This document shows, piece by piece, positions 21,873-34,832 of a stretch of DNA of 64,000 nt. This DNA comes from Branchiostoma lanceolatum (lineage: Eukaryota > Chordata > Leptocardii > Amphioxiformes > Branchiostomatidae): assembly GCF_035083965.1 (NCBI RefSeq), contig NC_089731.1:10328001-10392000 (forward strand). The letters run 5' to 3'. Both the position numbers and the translations under genes were made by a program. Numbering within the stretch: position 1 is the first letter of the stretch; every line of letters starts with the position of its first letter. Below the pieces are notes generated by a model. That model was given only the letters and a program-made list of their open reading frames with translations, made no database searches and was not told the DNA's origin.

Positions 21873-24800
21873 TTAGGAGTGGAAGAGTTTGGCAAACATG
21901 GTGTCGTGTGTGTTCTGTGTGATGTCTACCAGGGGGAAGGTCACACAGGCTTCCTCCACTGTACGGCTCACGTTCCTGAAAAAGTACAGGGAAATTCTCC
22001 AAATTATTTACTAAAACACGAACGATTGTCTTCCCAATACTAAAAAAGTTCATTTTCATTCTAAGGTACTGTTGAAGGGTGCCTGAGACGAGTTTCGGTG
22101 TGTTCTACAAATGCCAACTTAGTCAAGTATTTACCTTGATTTTTTCAGTTGGTAACGTTACCTTATTGCAATGCGATAATTTATGCAGCCAGTACGTATC
22201 CATATGAGTAATGAGGCTATTGTAGTGCCTTTTAAAATGCTAAGGGCACCTCCTTGCTCACAAGACCCCCATTTTACGTCCCTTCCAAAAGACGGGTGCA
22301 GCCTCAACCAGAATACCATTCCCCAGACTTGAACCAGGGTCTCCAAGTTACCAGCTAATTGGAACCAAGAGCTCAACTATGAGGCTTCTATCAACTGAGC
22401 TAATGGAAAATCTTTGATTGATTGATGAATTTTCAACTGTGTTGGTTAAAGATATCATTTCTGTCACTAAGGTCAAGAGATGTACTTCTTTATCTCAAAA
22501 AGATAATGACTAAGATTCTAGGTCATTCTAGCATACCTCTTAATGATGTTATCCACACCTTCCTGCAGTTCAAACTGAATTCTTTGAGCCTGGGAAGGGA
22601 AAGGTATGTTATGAAATTGAGGTAAAAGAGAGATAATCTTCTGTCTTTTCAGTGAACTGTGCAGAATTGGTCAACTACAAAAAAATTATGTAAACCTCCT
22701 ACTTGTGCAGTGTAGCAAAGATAAATTTGGTACATAGATGATCCAATATTAGGGAGAAGGTTACAAAACACTTCACAACCAACAGATTTGCCAGAGAGCA
22801 TGAGACTAAAAATGTAGTTACCTCAATGGTTCCAACATTGCCTAACCTGACAGCACTGGCTATTATAGTTCTCAGCACCCCAAACACAAACATCTGGAAA
22901 AGATATGAAAATATTCTCTAAAAGTTACACACACAATAATTCATTCTGAGATTGACAGGAACGTTTCAATCATACAACAACTATTGAATAGTCATTTGCT
23001 TAAGCATAAGCTTAAGCATTTCTTTCAAGGGTGGAACGTTAAGCTCTGGTCCACAGTGCATTGTACTGGTTGAAAAGAGCTTGGAAAATTTTCCCGGTAC
23101 AGGAAACCTGTAAATACCGTATATAGAGTCTGTCTTCTTTGTGGCAGCTCAACAGTTAAACGAGTTCCTTGAGCTAAACTGATTTGATATCACATTTACT
23201 TTTACCTTTTCTTTCTTACTGAAACATCTCCCTGGGGGTCCTAAATATAGATTAGTCAACCCTTACCTGGTGAGCTTGATGAAGGTCCAGCTGTAACACT
23301 GCACTCAGGAATCCAAACATCACGGCATAGTGACCATGAAGTCTGTCCTGTTCTAGTAAGGTCTGTGGATCGATAAAAACAAACATTAAAGCATTCAAAC
23401 TCTTTCACAAATAACGTAATGATATATCAGTGGCATGATAACCAACCTCTGCTTTGAGTCTGACTTCTTTTTTGTTGATAACTTGTAAGTATGGTCAGTA
23501 ATAACTATGCAGATCTTATTTCTTTATTGAATAGGATACTGGTATACATGGTGGACATTAGAATCACATTACACATTTACATTCTGAAAAAGGTCATGAG
23601 GTTTTAGCTGTATTTGTGGACTTTTTCTCTAGCGTGCTGATGTGAAATTTGTCCTTGACACACTAACATTATAGTAACTTTATACAAGAGGATTGGACAC
23701 ATAGTATTACCTCTATTCTCCTGATCTGTTCATCAGGGAATATCTTGGCTGCTGTCACAATTAAGGAATTTCCCTATGTAAAATAAAACATGTCATGTTT
23801 TTTTTTTTTTATTATTCAAAGAACATAACAAGATACAATAAGAGAACCATCCAACAATAACTGCTCATATACAAATAATATGAAATCAGATATAATAATA
23901 GTAACCGAAATTCGGTAATGATCACATAATTCATCCAACAGAGATGAATAATGTGATGTAACTCAGATTAAGGGATTTCTTACATGACAAAAATAACAAC
24001 AGAAGTTTCAATGAAACAAGAAATGAATCATATGAACCACATATTTAGCTGCATGTCATGTTAACAGTGGCATAAACACCATATTCAGAGATAATTCAAA
24101 TCAGCAATTTTGTTGCAAATATGGCTATGAAAATTTGTCAGACTGATAACACTTTGACTGTTACTTAAAATGAAATGGAATGCAACCACATTCCTAAATA
24201 GGGACCTTAGATATTAAATCTCAGGACTATTTCATGCAATGGCACAGTGACCTTGCCATGCCTACTATTTTCAATAAGTGTATTGGGTTCTTTTACATGC
24301 AGTGGTTTGTTGCATCACAGGGCATCGATGGCCAAATAGCCTGATCTCAAATAAAACACTGTACAAACTGTGTAACACAAGCCCGCTGTCAACAAAAGTG
24401 AAAGATGCCAGGTGGTCTATGTTCGGACACATTCTGAGAATGCCGACCGACACACCTGCACAACAGGCTTTAGACTTCGCCCTGATAGGATGCAACAGAT
24501 ATAGTTCCAGAAAAGGAAGACACTGCAAAAACTTACTGAGCCTACTGAGGGCAGACCTGAAGGAAAGAGGTCAAGGACCGTTGCGGTCAGAAAGAAACTT
24601 ACGGGAGCTAAGGAAGCTCGCAGCGAATCGGACTAAGTGGAAGGGACTGAAGGAAGACTGAATGCGGCTGCAGGATGTTTCAACTACTGCAGCAGCAGAA
24701 AACAGTGGACTACTACTTTGTTGCTTGATTGATGCTAACACCTAAAGCCCCAGGGCCGCCGACTCTACATCACCCTCTGAAAAGACGAATGCAATCGCTT

Positions 24801-26016
24801 ACAACATTTTTGAGCTGGGGCTGACCCTAGGATAGAACTCCAGCCCACAGATCCACGGAATTTGATTTATATGGCCAAGCAGCCGGGTTCCATTAATGCC
24901 CGCGCAACGGGAACAGTTGCATAACACAGAAACAAATCTACAATGACTTTGTGATAAGTCAACGGTATGCTGTCCTACTACCTACATGTACCTGTCTGAT
25001 GCTGGCTCGGTTGGCTACATGGTTGTTGAGACAAGCCTGACACCTGGAGTCCAGGTCTGTCAGTCTGTCCTGGTCCATGCAGCTGTGGTATGCAGCTGTC
25101 ACATATGGCAGGCTGAAAGAACCTGGAAATGCATGAAAAAAATAACCCATCACACTCATAGAGAAGAGTGGGGGTGACTCCATGTGCTAATTGGCTTTGA
25201 AAGCAAGCTAGCTGTAAGAAATCTGCATTGCTCAATTTGCTATTGAAATTGTTACCTTCAGCATTAATATGCTTTGTTTCAAGCTTTGAGTTTGACCAAA
25301 GCAGAAGAAGCTTTTTACATTGTACAGGTGTACTTGTGGTTATACATGTGATTACTTCCCAAATCTTAATTATATCACTAATTGAACTTAACACTGAATA
25401 AGAATATACAACCAACCTGAGCTTACACAACAACTATAAACTGGAATCTTACCTGCATTCTCCATACACTGTACAGTGAATTGCTTGAAGTTTTCTGAAA
25501 GAAAAAAAACAGGTACCCATTCATGTTGAAAATACTGTTTTGACTGGAAGGTCTACATGGGGGGGGGGGGATCCTGGTAACACCATTAGGTAACACTAAA
25601 CGGTAAATTTAGGAGAATATCGTCATAATCTAGTGTAGAATAAAACAGTGTAAGGTTAAATATGGGATGTCTGAGGATCAATGTTGTAACAATAATCATT
25701 TTATCAATAAAACATTTTTTCTTAAGTTCAACAGTTACCTGGGGTGTTGACAATGCCCAACTTGATGGCTGCTTCTAGACCCACACTGTGTGAAAACCCT
25801 CCAGTTGGGAAAGCTGTCATTTTCAGACAAACATAAAAGTTAACATGAGTTATTTAAGTATCATCGTCACATATACAGACACAAGGGAGTGCACACTGAA
25901 GTAAAAATGACAAAACGTCGAAATATCTGATACTGAAAACCACAGCATTGTTCTAATATAAGTAAATCGTCACCTGAATCTGAGATCTGAAGTATTGTAA
26001 CCAGTTTCCCGTTCAT
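21873..26016 (-). CDS. ureF: urease accessory protein UreF (225 aa)
   Basis: UreF bridges UreD and UreG in the urease activation complex and controls nickel release by the GTPase. Nine exons on the minus strand, in transcript order: 25974-26016, 25739-25813, 25453-25494, 24992-25122, 23711-23773, 23267-23362, 22822-22893, 22537-22589 and 21873-21975 (TAA). All phases join to 225 codons plus stop. Exons 1-2 give the family signature: LVTILQISDS then AFPTGGFSHSVGLEAAI. Exon 4 has SFSLPYVTAAYHS; exon 6 has HGHYAVMFGFL; exon 7 has VLRTIIASAVRLG; the C-terminus PLVDITQNTHDTMFAKLF matches the usual end of UreF. Length is normal for the family. The start is the first ATG after an in-frame stop. It is divergent from ureD, 413 bp between start codons. 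Intron 4 carries a LINE fragment, intron 8 a SINE. Confidence 0.95.
22185..22405 (-). mobile_element. tRNA-derived SINE, family B
   Basis: On the minus strand it begins TTAGCTCAGTTGATAGAAGC (A box) and has GGTTCAAGTCTGG (B box), then a body with GGAAGGGACGTAAA. Copies of the body also lie at 42690-42895 and 46915-47020. It lies in ureF intron 8. Confidence 0.8.
24278..24720 (+). mobile_element. LINE 3' fragment (reverse transcriptase C-terminus)
   Basis: The plus-strand frame 24278-24661 reads GHRWPNSLISNKTLY, then PLSTKVKDARWSMFGHILRM, ending LAANRTKWKGLKED. This layout is typical of the C-terminal tail of non-LTR retrotransposon ORFs in invertebrates. The RT core is absent, so it is 5' truncated. 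It sits in ureF intron 4 in the opposite orientation. Confidence 0.7.
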
Positions 26017-26429
26017 GTTGAACAGCTGAAGTAAACTGGAGCCAAAATTTAGCCCCAGGTCTGAGTTTCTGCAACTTCCTTACACTACAGCTCTTTGGGT
26101 CAAAGGTTGACTAGTCTACTAAAACTACGGTGTTGATAAAAAGTATACTTCTTTGAATAAAGATAATTTATCCATTATGAAGCTTTTGATTCATACTTTA
26201 AGTTAGCATATAATACAATATTTTATTATCTTATCACCATTTTGTATTTGCTGCTTTACTTTTTGATAACAAAAATCACTCGTATTATACCTCGCCCCTA
26301 AAAGATGAGTAGTATCACCAAAAACATGGCGGACGAAGGAGATTTTTGAGACGAACACAGACGATTTTCGGACGTGTTTTGTGAAATGACTGGAGTTTAG
26401 ACGTTGTTTACCGATTCACGCTAAAGAAA
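26017..26429. promoter_or_regulatory. bidirectional promoter region of ureF and ureD
   Basis: 413 bases separate the two divergent start codons. AACATGGCGG near 26324 resembles a YY1 site and also opens a seven-codon upstream frame (26326-26349) in the likely ureD leader. No TATA box is evident. Confidence 0.6.
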
Positions 26430-29134
26430 ATGGAGTTGTCTAGCTGTAAGGACGAAGATAAGTTTGAGACTGTTGATAAAACTGAGAAACGAACCCAGTC
26501 CCGACCCGAGGCAAGGGGGAGGGCGGTGTTTCAGCCAGCCTGGGAGAATGGGCAACTTGTTGCTGTCACCAATACTGTACTTCAATACACATACCCGGTA
26601 AGGGGAATCATTCACAACCATATTTACATGAAAAGTATGACATGAATAGTATCTTATAGCTGACAGTGCTAGCTTGAACCAAGTATATTTAACCTCCTTG
26701 ATTTTACTAACGTTAAGACTTTAAAAAAGTTTTTTGTCGTCTGCTAAAATTATAATTTACAATTTCATTTTCGGCTCGGGGCAAACGCCTGTTTTTTTAC
26801 GGATATAACGTTTCTTATTTTAATAGTTTTGCGATGTTAAATATATTCTTTGTGTCCTTCTTTTTATGATACATATTGTACTCCCTCACAGTTGAAGTTA
26901 CTGCTGCCTCAGAATGTCAGTAGGACAAAGACGTGCCAGTGGCTGTACGTCATCACGTTTGGTGGGGGTCTAGTCGCAGGGGATAACATCCAACTGGACA
27001 TAGAGCTGGCTGAAGATTGTGCAGTTGTAGTCACTACACAAGCCTCAACTAAGGTAGTAAACTTCTAACATTAATTTCTCTATTGATTTGCTGATAATTT
27101 GATTCATTTATAGATTCATTCATTCACACGTATCACATTCACTCAAATAACATTTGTCATTAAATTGTATGGGTCATCAGATAGATGTGTTGTAGTACAC
27201 ATACATTAGACTGTATGGACTTTATACTGTTCTATAAACTGCCCTGTTTTCTGTAGGTTTTCCACAGTGTGGATGATTTGGTGACTTGTCAGACATTAGA
27301 GTCTAAAGTTGGAGCTGGCTCACTTCTAGTCCTTCTACCTGATCCTGTGGTGTGTTATAAGGACGCAGCATACAGGCAGGAACAGGTATGTATATGATAG
27401 GAGCCTTCCAGTCAAGGAGGGATGAATAAGTAGAAAAGTAGTTTGCCTTTCCCTTGCCAAATTATCTATTATCAGTTTAGAAGTGAGTAGTTGAGATGTG
27501 CAAAGGATCAGTGTAGTTTGAGCTGCTTCCTCCCTGTGTGCTTGTGCTACACGGAAGTCTACATGTGTATGTCCTACGGTATGTTTCATTTTTGCTAAAG
27601 GTTCATAATTTAACACAACACATATCTTTTGTAGGTGTTCCACTTGAACCAAAGTTCCAGTTTAGTCCTGTTAGACTGGTACACATCTGGGAGGATGGCA
27701 CGGGGAGAATGCTGGGAGTTTCAAAGGTTAGTTTTGACTAGGTTGCAACACTTGGATTAGGAAATGTGGCATCGTGATCACTGAATTGGGACAGGTTAAT
27801 CAGATTTACGTCACAACTTTTTCACATTAAAAGCTGGCGGTACCTTTCTAAAGGCATCTTACAGTCTTAATATGTAAGCCTATTACCACTTAATATGTAA
27901 ACCTAGCAAAGGGCCCCATGCAGGGTATAAATCATCATGGCACATGTGATGATTCAACACATTTTATCTTTGACATTTCTTTTGAAGCATTTGTAGAAAA
28001 TTACAAGACAGCATCTTTGGATAATACAAAATAACTGCTGCTAAACCTTAGCATGAAAGTTCATCTGTGTTAGTTAAGTTTAGTCTTTCATAACTGCTGC
28101 TAAAGTTGACACAAGGCACAAAAACGTAAGAAATCAGATCCATGAAACCTTTATCTCTTTTTCAGTTACCACAGCATCAACAGTATCTACCTGGACAACA
28201 GGCTAGTGTTCAGAGATGTGGTGTGTTTACAGGACACTCCATTATTACCTGTAAATCAGGCAATGGCACAGTACAATGTGGTGGGCATGTGTGTTCTCAT
28301 TGGTCCAGCTCTGTCAGACCTCTACAAGAAACTGCTGAATGAACTCGGCAGGAGTAAGCCTTATGGTAAGTTCATGTTCTTAACCTTATTCCTACTGAGG
28401 CAAATGTCGGGACACACAAAGTTGTATTGGTTATGGCAGTGGCGGAAGGGAGAAGGTTAAACACGTAGACAGAAGTTTGCTGTAAGGACTTTGTCATTGA
28501 GTCTGTTGATGTTAATATCTTAGCAGCCAAACATGCAATACCACATCCAAGTACCAGTACGAGTCATGTCAAGCACAAACCCATCTGGTAGAACTTACTA
28601 GAAGAATTTATTCCCATACCATTGGCATTAGTACTGTGAGCTATCAAATGATCAATTGGTAAGTGTATGTTCTTTTAGGTTACAAGTACAAGAAAGATGT
28701 GGTTCTGAGTATCAGTCCTCTGAGGTTTGAAAAGGAAGGAGAAGAGATCCATGGTGCAGTTGTCAGAGTCATGGCATACACAACCACACAGGTGAACATG
28801 GCAGGTTTACTACTACAATGTACAATGTGTAGCTCTACATTTGTTATGTCATGGTTGGTATTTATTTTGTGGATGGTAATGTATTGTTGTGTGGGACATG
28901 TTCTTCTACATATTACAGTACTAGTATACAAAATATAACAGTTATGCATATATGTGTGTGTCAACAGTTATTATTTTAAGGCTAAGACCACCAAAGTATG
29001 ATACTATGACCATACTGTTTTCCCTTAGAAATGTTGTTTTTAATTGTTCTTTTCAGGTGTTCACTGAGATGGAGAGAATTTTACAAGATCTGTACCCCAG
29101 GCTAGGAGGGAACCCCTTTGAAAACAAATATTAA
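26430..29134 (+). CDS. ureD: urease accessory protein UreD/UreH (313 aa)
   Basis: UreD binds apo-urease directly and recruits UreF and UreG for nickel loading. Seven exons: 26430-26597, 26892-27053, 27257-27385, 27635-27726, 28166-28365, 28679-28791 and 29057-29134 (TAA). Phases join to 313 codons plus stop. Diagnostic stretches are GRAVFQPAWENGQL (exon 1), ITFGGGLVAGDNIQLDI and VVTTQASTKVFHSV across exons 2-3, LLVLLPDPVVCYKDAAYRQ, FHLNQSSSLVLLDWYTSGR with GECWEF (exon 4), and NSIYLDNRLVFRD (exon 5). Length fits the family (about 270-310). Its 3' end converges on NOL7, the stops being about 340 bases apart; ATTAAA at 29431 is a candidate poly(A) signal. Confidence 0.95.
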
Positions 29135-29472
29135 ATGGAATTTCTGCAATACACACAGATTTCTACTTTGGGAAGATGACTTTATCATTTTATGGTAGTT
29201 TTGTCCGGTCTGGTATCCACAATGTGAGACACAATATTTTTCGACAATTGTAAATACACAGGATGCTGTAATATTGGGAAAATGTTTATAAATTCAGGGA
29301 AATGATTATAAATTTCATATCCTACATGTACAGCAAATAATGCTGCTCAATTTACGATCATGATCAGCTTTATATTGATAACAGTGTAAGATGTACAGGA
29401 AAAATGACATCAAGTTTTGTATAGATTATGATTAAATGTTATCAAAGGATGTATCGAGCCTTCTTGATTACA

Positions 29473-32400
29473 CTAAAGTTCTTTCAGAGGGTCAATCCCA
29501 TCTGCAGGACCTCTTAACTTCTTTCTCTTAGCCCTTTTCGCCATCTTAAGGAGGAGCTTTCTTTCTATAGCTTCCTTCACTCTTCTTTCCTTCTTGAACG
29601 TTCTTTTCTTCATCCAGTATTGGGAGTCCTTTTTCTTCTGCTTCTTGGTCTTTTTCTGTTCTTTCTCTTCTGAAATAACAATGCAACACCAATTACAAAT
29701 TACAATCATTATCCAAAATACTCATACTTATGCATAGACTATAAAGAAAATATTTTTTATTGTAGCGGTAAATTTCAATCATTAGTTTACAGAGCTCTAT
29801 AATTAGGGCTTGGTTTCTAAACATAACATCAGGTACAGGTATTAGGTACAGCGGTTTAGATAGAGATCTGTACCTGTACCTGAGCAATTAGACACAGTAA
29901 CCTGTTGTCTTCAGTGATGATAGAAACATTAATCAACAGGTAACGGAATGTTTGTTTAAACCTCAGGTATCTTATGCAGAAAATCCATGTTTTGGAGAGA
30001 ATCTCAAACCAAAAATGGTGGTCCTGATTTCAACAACAATACAATGTTTTCCAGTGCTAAACTTTCATTTTTGTGGTAGGGATAACACATATCAAGTTAC
30101 CAAATAAGTCTTACTACTCTTAGTCAAGTTTTATACCTAAGTGTTAGTCTATTCAGGTACGTTTATACAGTATTGGTACATTGATGTTGCAGTATTCTGA
30201 ACCTGTCCCTAAATGATTTTTGCAGTATTGTACCAGTACTAGTATGCAGTCCTAGCTTTAATATACAACCAACCTTGGACTGTGAAGTGCACTGCGGGTT
30301 TGTGGTTGTGTTTGTTCTGTGCAGCCAGACTGGTCCCAACTGGTTCTCTCCTGATCCTGGTTCCGTACAGCTGCTTCTGTAGGAACTCTGCAGCTGTTTC
30401 TGACTTGGGTCTGGTTTTCTGTACCTCCTCCTCCAACACTACTGCCTCATAACCTTCTCCACTGCACGATTGGAAAGAAAGTTTTTAATACATGTAAAAT
30501 GTATATAAATGGCAAGAGTACATGCAAGAATGAATTATGAGAAACCCATTGAAAAGAACGAGTAACATTTTCAAACACATTGTAGCAGTGTCTAACAGTG
30601 CCCTTGTATGCTTGCAGCTTGTCACATGTTTACTCTTAATATGAGGTAAACATTTGCTTATTCTAGAGGGTCTGTATGGGGGGTCCTGACAACACTTTAC
30701 GCTAAATTCAGAAGAACCCTCTACGCAATTACGCTAAAAACAAGGAAGGGGATTACGCAAAATTTGATCACCTCGCTAGAGTCGCTACGAATTACATGGC
30801 TAAGATGGCTTTCCCTATGAACTACGAGAAATAAAAATAGGCTGCCTACGCATTACGGAAAAGAGCATGCAGACCCTACATTCTAGATCTGGTCTCTTGT
30901 TCTGATATTATGACATAATTGAACAACAGTTATTGTTCACATACAAAGTGCAGCTTAAAAGTAAAGATAAGCATTGATTATATTTGTGCTATTCCAGCAG
31001 TCACAGAATATCAGTTTGAATACTTACACTGCTCTGGCAGGCTTGTTTTTTCTTCTGTTTACAGCCTGGCTTGCCTTAGTCTCCAACTTCTGCTGCTTCA
31101 ACTGTGTCTTCATCTCAAGCTCTCTGAAACAGTAACATTCCAGAAGGTTAAGCAGTTGTCATTCAAACTAGTTAAGACAAGGCTTATTACTTCTTGAAAA
31201 TAAAATGATGAAATATGTCAAAGTTAAAAGTCTTCACAACTGTTGCCAGTCAGTACTACACAAACTGTTCTTTAAAATGACTGTAACTTGACTTTTCCTT
31301 CTTTTCTTATTAAGCAGGTCACTCAAATCACTGAGACCTCAGCACATATAAGTGAGTGGAAACTAGGAAATATAATGAGACTTAGCATTCATATACTGTA
31401 GATTAATTTGTTTTCACAGGGACTTAATTTTGCGGTATGAGGGGAAAGGAGGTTTTCAGTTTCCCAGCTGGAACAATTCTGTAGTACAGTAAAAATACAA
31501 AACACCTATTGGCCATGTCTTGATCTTGGGGTGTAAGGTCACACAAAAATAGAATGACAGCAAACATTTTAAGGTTTACAGTACCTTGTTCTTTCTGCTT
31601 CTACTTCCTTCAGCACATCAAGGGGGAGGGGCTGGATCTTCTGTTTCTGTCAGAGATAGGACAATAATGGATGATTTGCTGTTACAAAATCATAGGAACT
31701 TTTGCTGCAATAATGCTGTTGTATCATAAACAGTGGTACATTGTATAGATGGGCTATCAATCATTTACAAAATCACATTTCCATGCTCTCGTTGGAGTCC
31801 CAATGAAAGATGATAAAATAATTAATACCTTCTGCTGCTTGAAGAGTTCATCCTTCTTCTTCCTTTTGTCCTTGGCTGCTTCTTCCGACTTCTTGGTTTC
31901 ACTGATGGCAGTTTTCATGGCCTGCAGCGCCACCTGGCGACTTTTGGTGAAGGACACATCTTCTGGCGCCTCATCATCGCTGTCGCTGTGAAGAACTGGA
32001 ATTAGGGCAACAGGGCAAATGAAATGTCACTAAAATAATATATTTTACATGATGGAAGCTTTCCAGAGAAACAGAGAAATGCTTCATCTAAAACTAAATT
32101 AGAGATGTTGATATTTCCTAGATCACATTGGTGGATAAAACAGCACTTGCAAATGGGCTGCTAAAAAAATATTGGTAGACGGGGGTGGAAGAGGGTGGAT
32201 TGGAAGGGGGTAGGGTTCAAACCTCTGGATTGGAACTAGGATAGGGACAAAACCACGGTCCAGGCCTGACTTTGTACCTCTTCCCCCCCCCCCCCCCAAC
32301 ACCCCAACTTTTTACTTTTTGGAACAGCCCAAATTCATATGGCTTTGTTTGTTCATAGCATGTTTCCAATAACATGCATAATTGAAATTATGCTTCAGTA

Positions 32401-32572
32401 GATATTCAGTAGATATTTGTGTATTTTGAGCATTAACCGCTGTACTCTACTCTACCAACAGACTGTTTCAAAACATTTAATCGGTATAACGTTATCATAA
32501 TATAGTTTATGACGTACCTTCTCCTTCGTCCACCTCATGTTTTTGCACATGAACTTCTTCCATTGCCGACAT
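29473..32572 (-). CDS. NOL7: nucleolar protein 7 homolog (254 aa)
   Basis: NOL7 is a basic nucleolar protein linked to ribosomal RNA processing. Exons in transcript order: 32518-32572, 31829-31995, 31585-31646, 31028-31123, 30274-30461 and 29473-29669 (TAG), joining to 254 codons plus stop, close to the 257 of the human protein. Matching features are an acidic start then SDSDDEAPEDVSF (human has FDDEAPEELTF), a Lys-rich helix KDKRKKKDELFKQQK, the C-terminal block AAEFLQKQLYGTRIRRE with LAAQNKHNHKPAVHF, and a very basic end. Exon 4 uses the donor GCAGT|GTAAGTA rather than the earlier GT, which keeps the frame into exon 5. Confidence 0.88.
30667..30877. mobile_element. MITE with AGGGTCTGTATG-type ends
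   Basis: Left end AGGGTCTGTATG, right end CATGCAGACCCT, about 211 bp with repeated ATTACGC and ACGCTAAA motifs. It lies in NOL7 intron 4. A related stretch is at 25550-25610. Confidence 0.6.
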
Positions 32573-33144
32573 GTTAGCTGGCCTGTTGGACAATAGTTAC
32601 AATTAAAGACATTTATAAGGATCAGAGTCCATTTGGAGACTGGAAAGTAGGCAACATAATAAAGCAGCACAAAGTCGGCCACACACGCTTGATGCCCCCC
32701 TCCCCCATAACACAACGTGTCCCGTTTTCCCTTCGTTGATGCCCATTTTTGGCACATTTAACAACCAAATTTCAGCCTTCAAATACTTCACAAAACATAG
32801 CTTTACTCACCTTTATCTATGAGAGCCAAACGTGGAGGATTTCTGTACTTCCTTCGTGTTGAAAGTTGTTTTGTCACATGGACGCAGCCATCTTGAATAA
32901 AATTACCTACGTTGAAGCGCCCCCTGGCAGTGAAAGCTGGTACCGTTAATGACATTTCACAATCATCTCATCTGAACGGACAAGCTACGCAGTGTAGTGA
33001 ATCATGCCGAGTTGCCGATAACAGTGCAAACTGTATAGACGTGTTCACTAAAAAGATGTTCTTCGCCCAGATAAGCCAATATAACAGGATTCCCAGAACA
33101 AAGTGTTGTAAGAAATATCCATGAGGCGTAGTCATTTTATTATA

Positions 33145-33246
33145 TGTTCTCCAAGCAGAGGTTATAGTAGTGCCCTCCCTTCACAGTGTTAAAAATCCCG
33201 GCCGCCTGACTACTAGCCCCCGATCGAAATCTCTGCTTGGAGAACA
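33145..33246. mobile_element. 102-bp MITE, ends TGTTCTCCAAGCAGAG / inverse
   Basis: A perfect 16-bp terminal inverted repeat (33145-33160, 33231-33246). Related single ends and degenerate copies are at 38190-38335 and 53872-53890. Confidence 0.8.
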
Positions 33247-33998
33247 GGTTTTTATACCTGGAAGTTTTGGTTACACGGGAAAGGCACAGGAGGCAAACAG
33301 ACCCATCGAGCTGCAGGCACGCACGACTTAACCACTAGGCTAAAAGGTCGCGACCAGTTAGACTGTTACAGAGCGACTTACGTTAATTAGGCAGATAATT
33401 GCTCACATGCTCACAGCATCCACCTTTACAGCCGTCGATAAATGACACTACGGTGGCCCATTGGATTTACCCGATTGTGTCGTATACGCAAATGACTGTG
33501 TCGTCTACGCAAACGACTGACGACGCACAGAAGTGTGAGCGTGTGCTGCGAGCAGAAGTGTGTGTGCTGCACGCAGACGTATGCGAAAATTTCATCGGCC
33601 AACGTCAGACTCTCATGATGTCAAGTGACGTATTCGCATAGTCAGCTGTTAGGTGTTCGATCTTTGAACCTGGACAGATGTGTCCACTGAGAAAGTAATC
33701 TTCATCGATGGCCCTCTGCAGACTCCAAATCCAATGCGATAGGGCGAAAAAAGACAAGACTGGCAAAAAATAATAATAAGTCGGCTAAATTCAAGTGAAA
33801 ATAGACACCATAAGCGTTGTACATTTCATCTAATAAGAATTGAAGCGACAAAACAAGGGATCACAGCCAACATTTGTTTTATTCCTGGATTCAAGAAGTG
33901 CACCGATGCTATACGTGATATCTAAAGCAGATAGAAAAGATATAGTTTCAGCCAGCACAAAACAAATCTTTTTATCAAAGTGACATTACAACATGCAG

Positions 33999-34269
<271 letters not shown>

Positions 34270-34832
34270 AAACATATTCTGTAACTTATTCTGTAACTTT
34301 ATATATAAAACATATTCTGTAACTTTGGTTATATAATTTACTTTCCTATTTTATCTGGAAGACATCCTAGGGATTCAATGACTATTCTTTGAATTTCAGC
34401 AAGACGTCTATTGATTATATGGAATAATGTTCATGTTATGTAGCTAGCTCTGTAATATTAAATATTAGATGCCATAATTCTAATGATGTGAAAGAAGATG
34501 TCATCATACTGTACATTGTGCCAAAGAGTTAAATAAATGATCACTTCGGTGCCAATTATACAAAATCATAGAGTATGCATACAAATTACAAGTACTATGA
34601 TCCTTTGTGCTAGCGACCTCACCATTATTCCAAATCACATACATCTATAAAAATTCATATCACTGTTTTCATGACTCGGGCACAAAAGTATAACATCATC
34701 TGCATAGTTTTTACAAACATTGGCTTCAAACCACATCTATGGGTAAGCTTTAAAAAAGATTTGCGTATATTCGGAATACGAAAGCAATTCGTCTCTTGTG
34801 GTAAAAGCATTTGTTGACAATCACGTTCAGAC

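Noticed and set aside
22185-22405. tRNA gene on the minus strand
   Set aside because: The A and B boxes are too far apart, and the body is shared with copies at 42690 and 46915, so it is a SINE.
24278-24661. Independent gene of 127 aa
   Set aside because: The sequence has the layout of a LINE reverse-transcriptase tail, in antisense orientation within a ureF intron.
1-29134. Bacterial contamination or a recently transferred urease operon
   Set aside because: All genes have multiple introns with canonical sites, eukaryotic 3' signals, and continue into animal genes without a break.
31977-31987. Alternative NOL7 exon 2 acceptor inside CACAGCGACAG
   Set aside because: It would break the frame to the conserved DDEAPEDVSF; the acceptor ending at 31996 keeps it.
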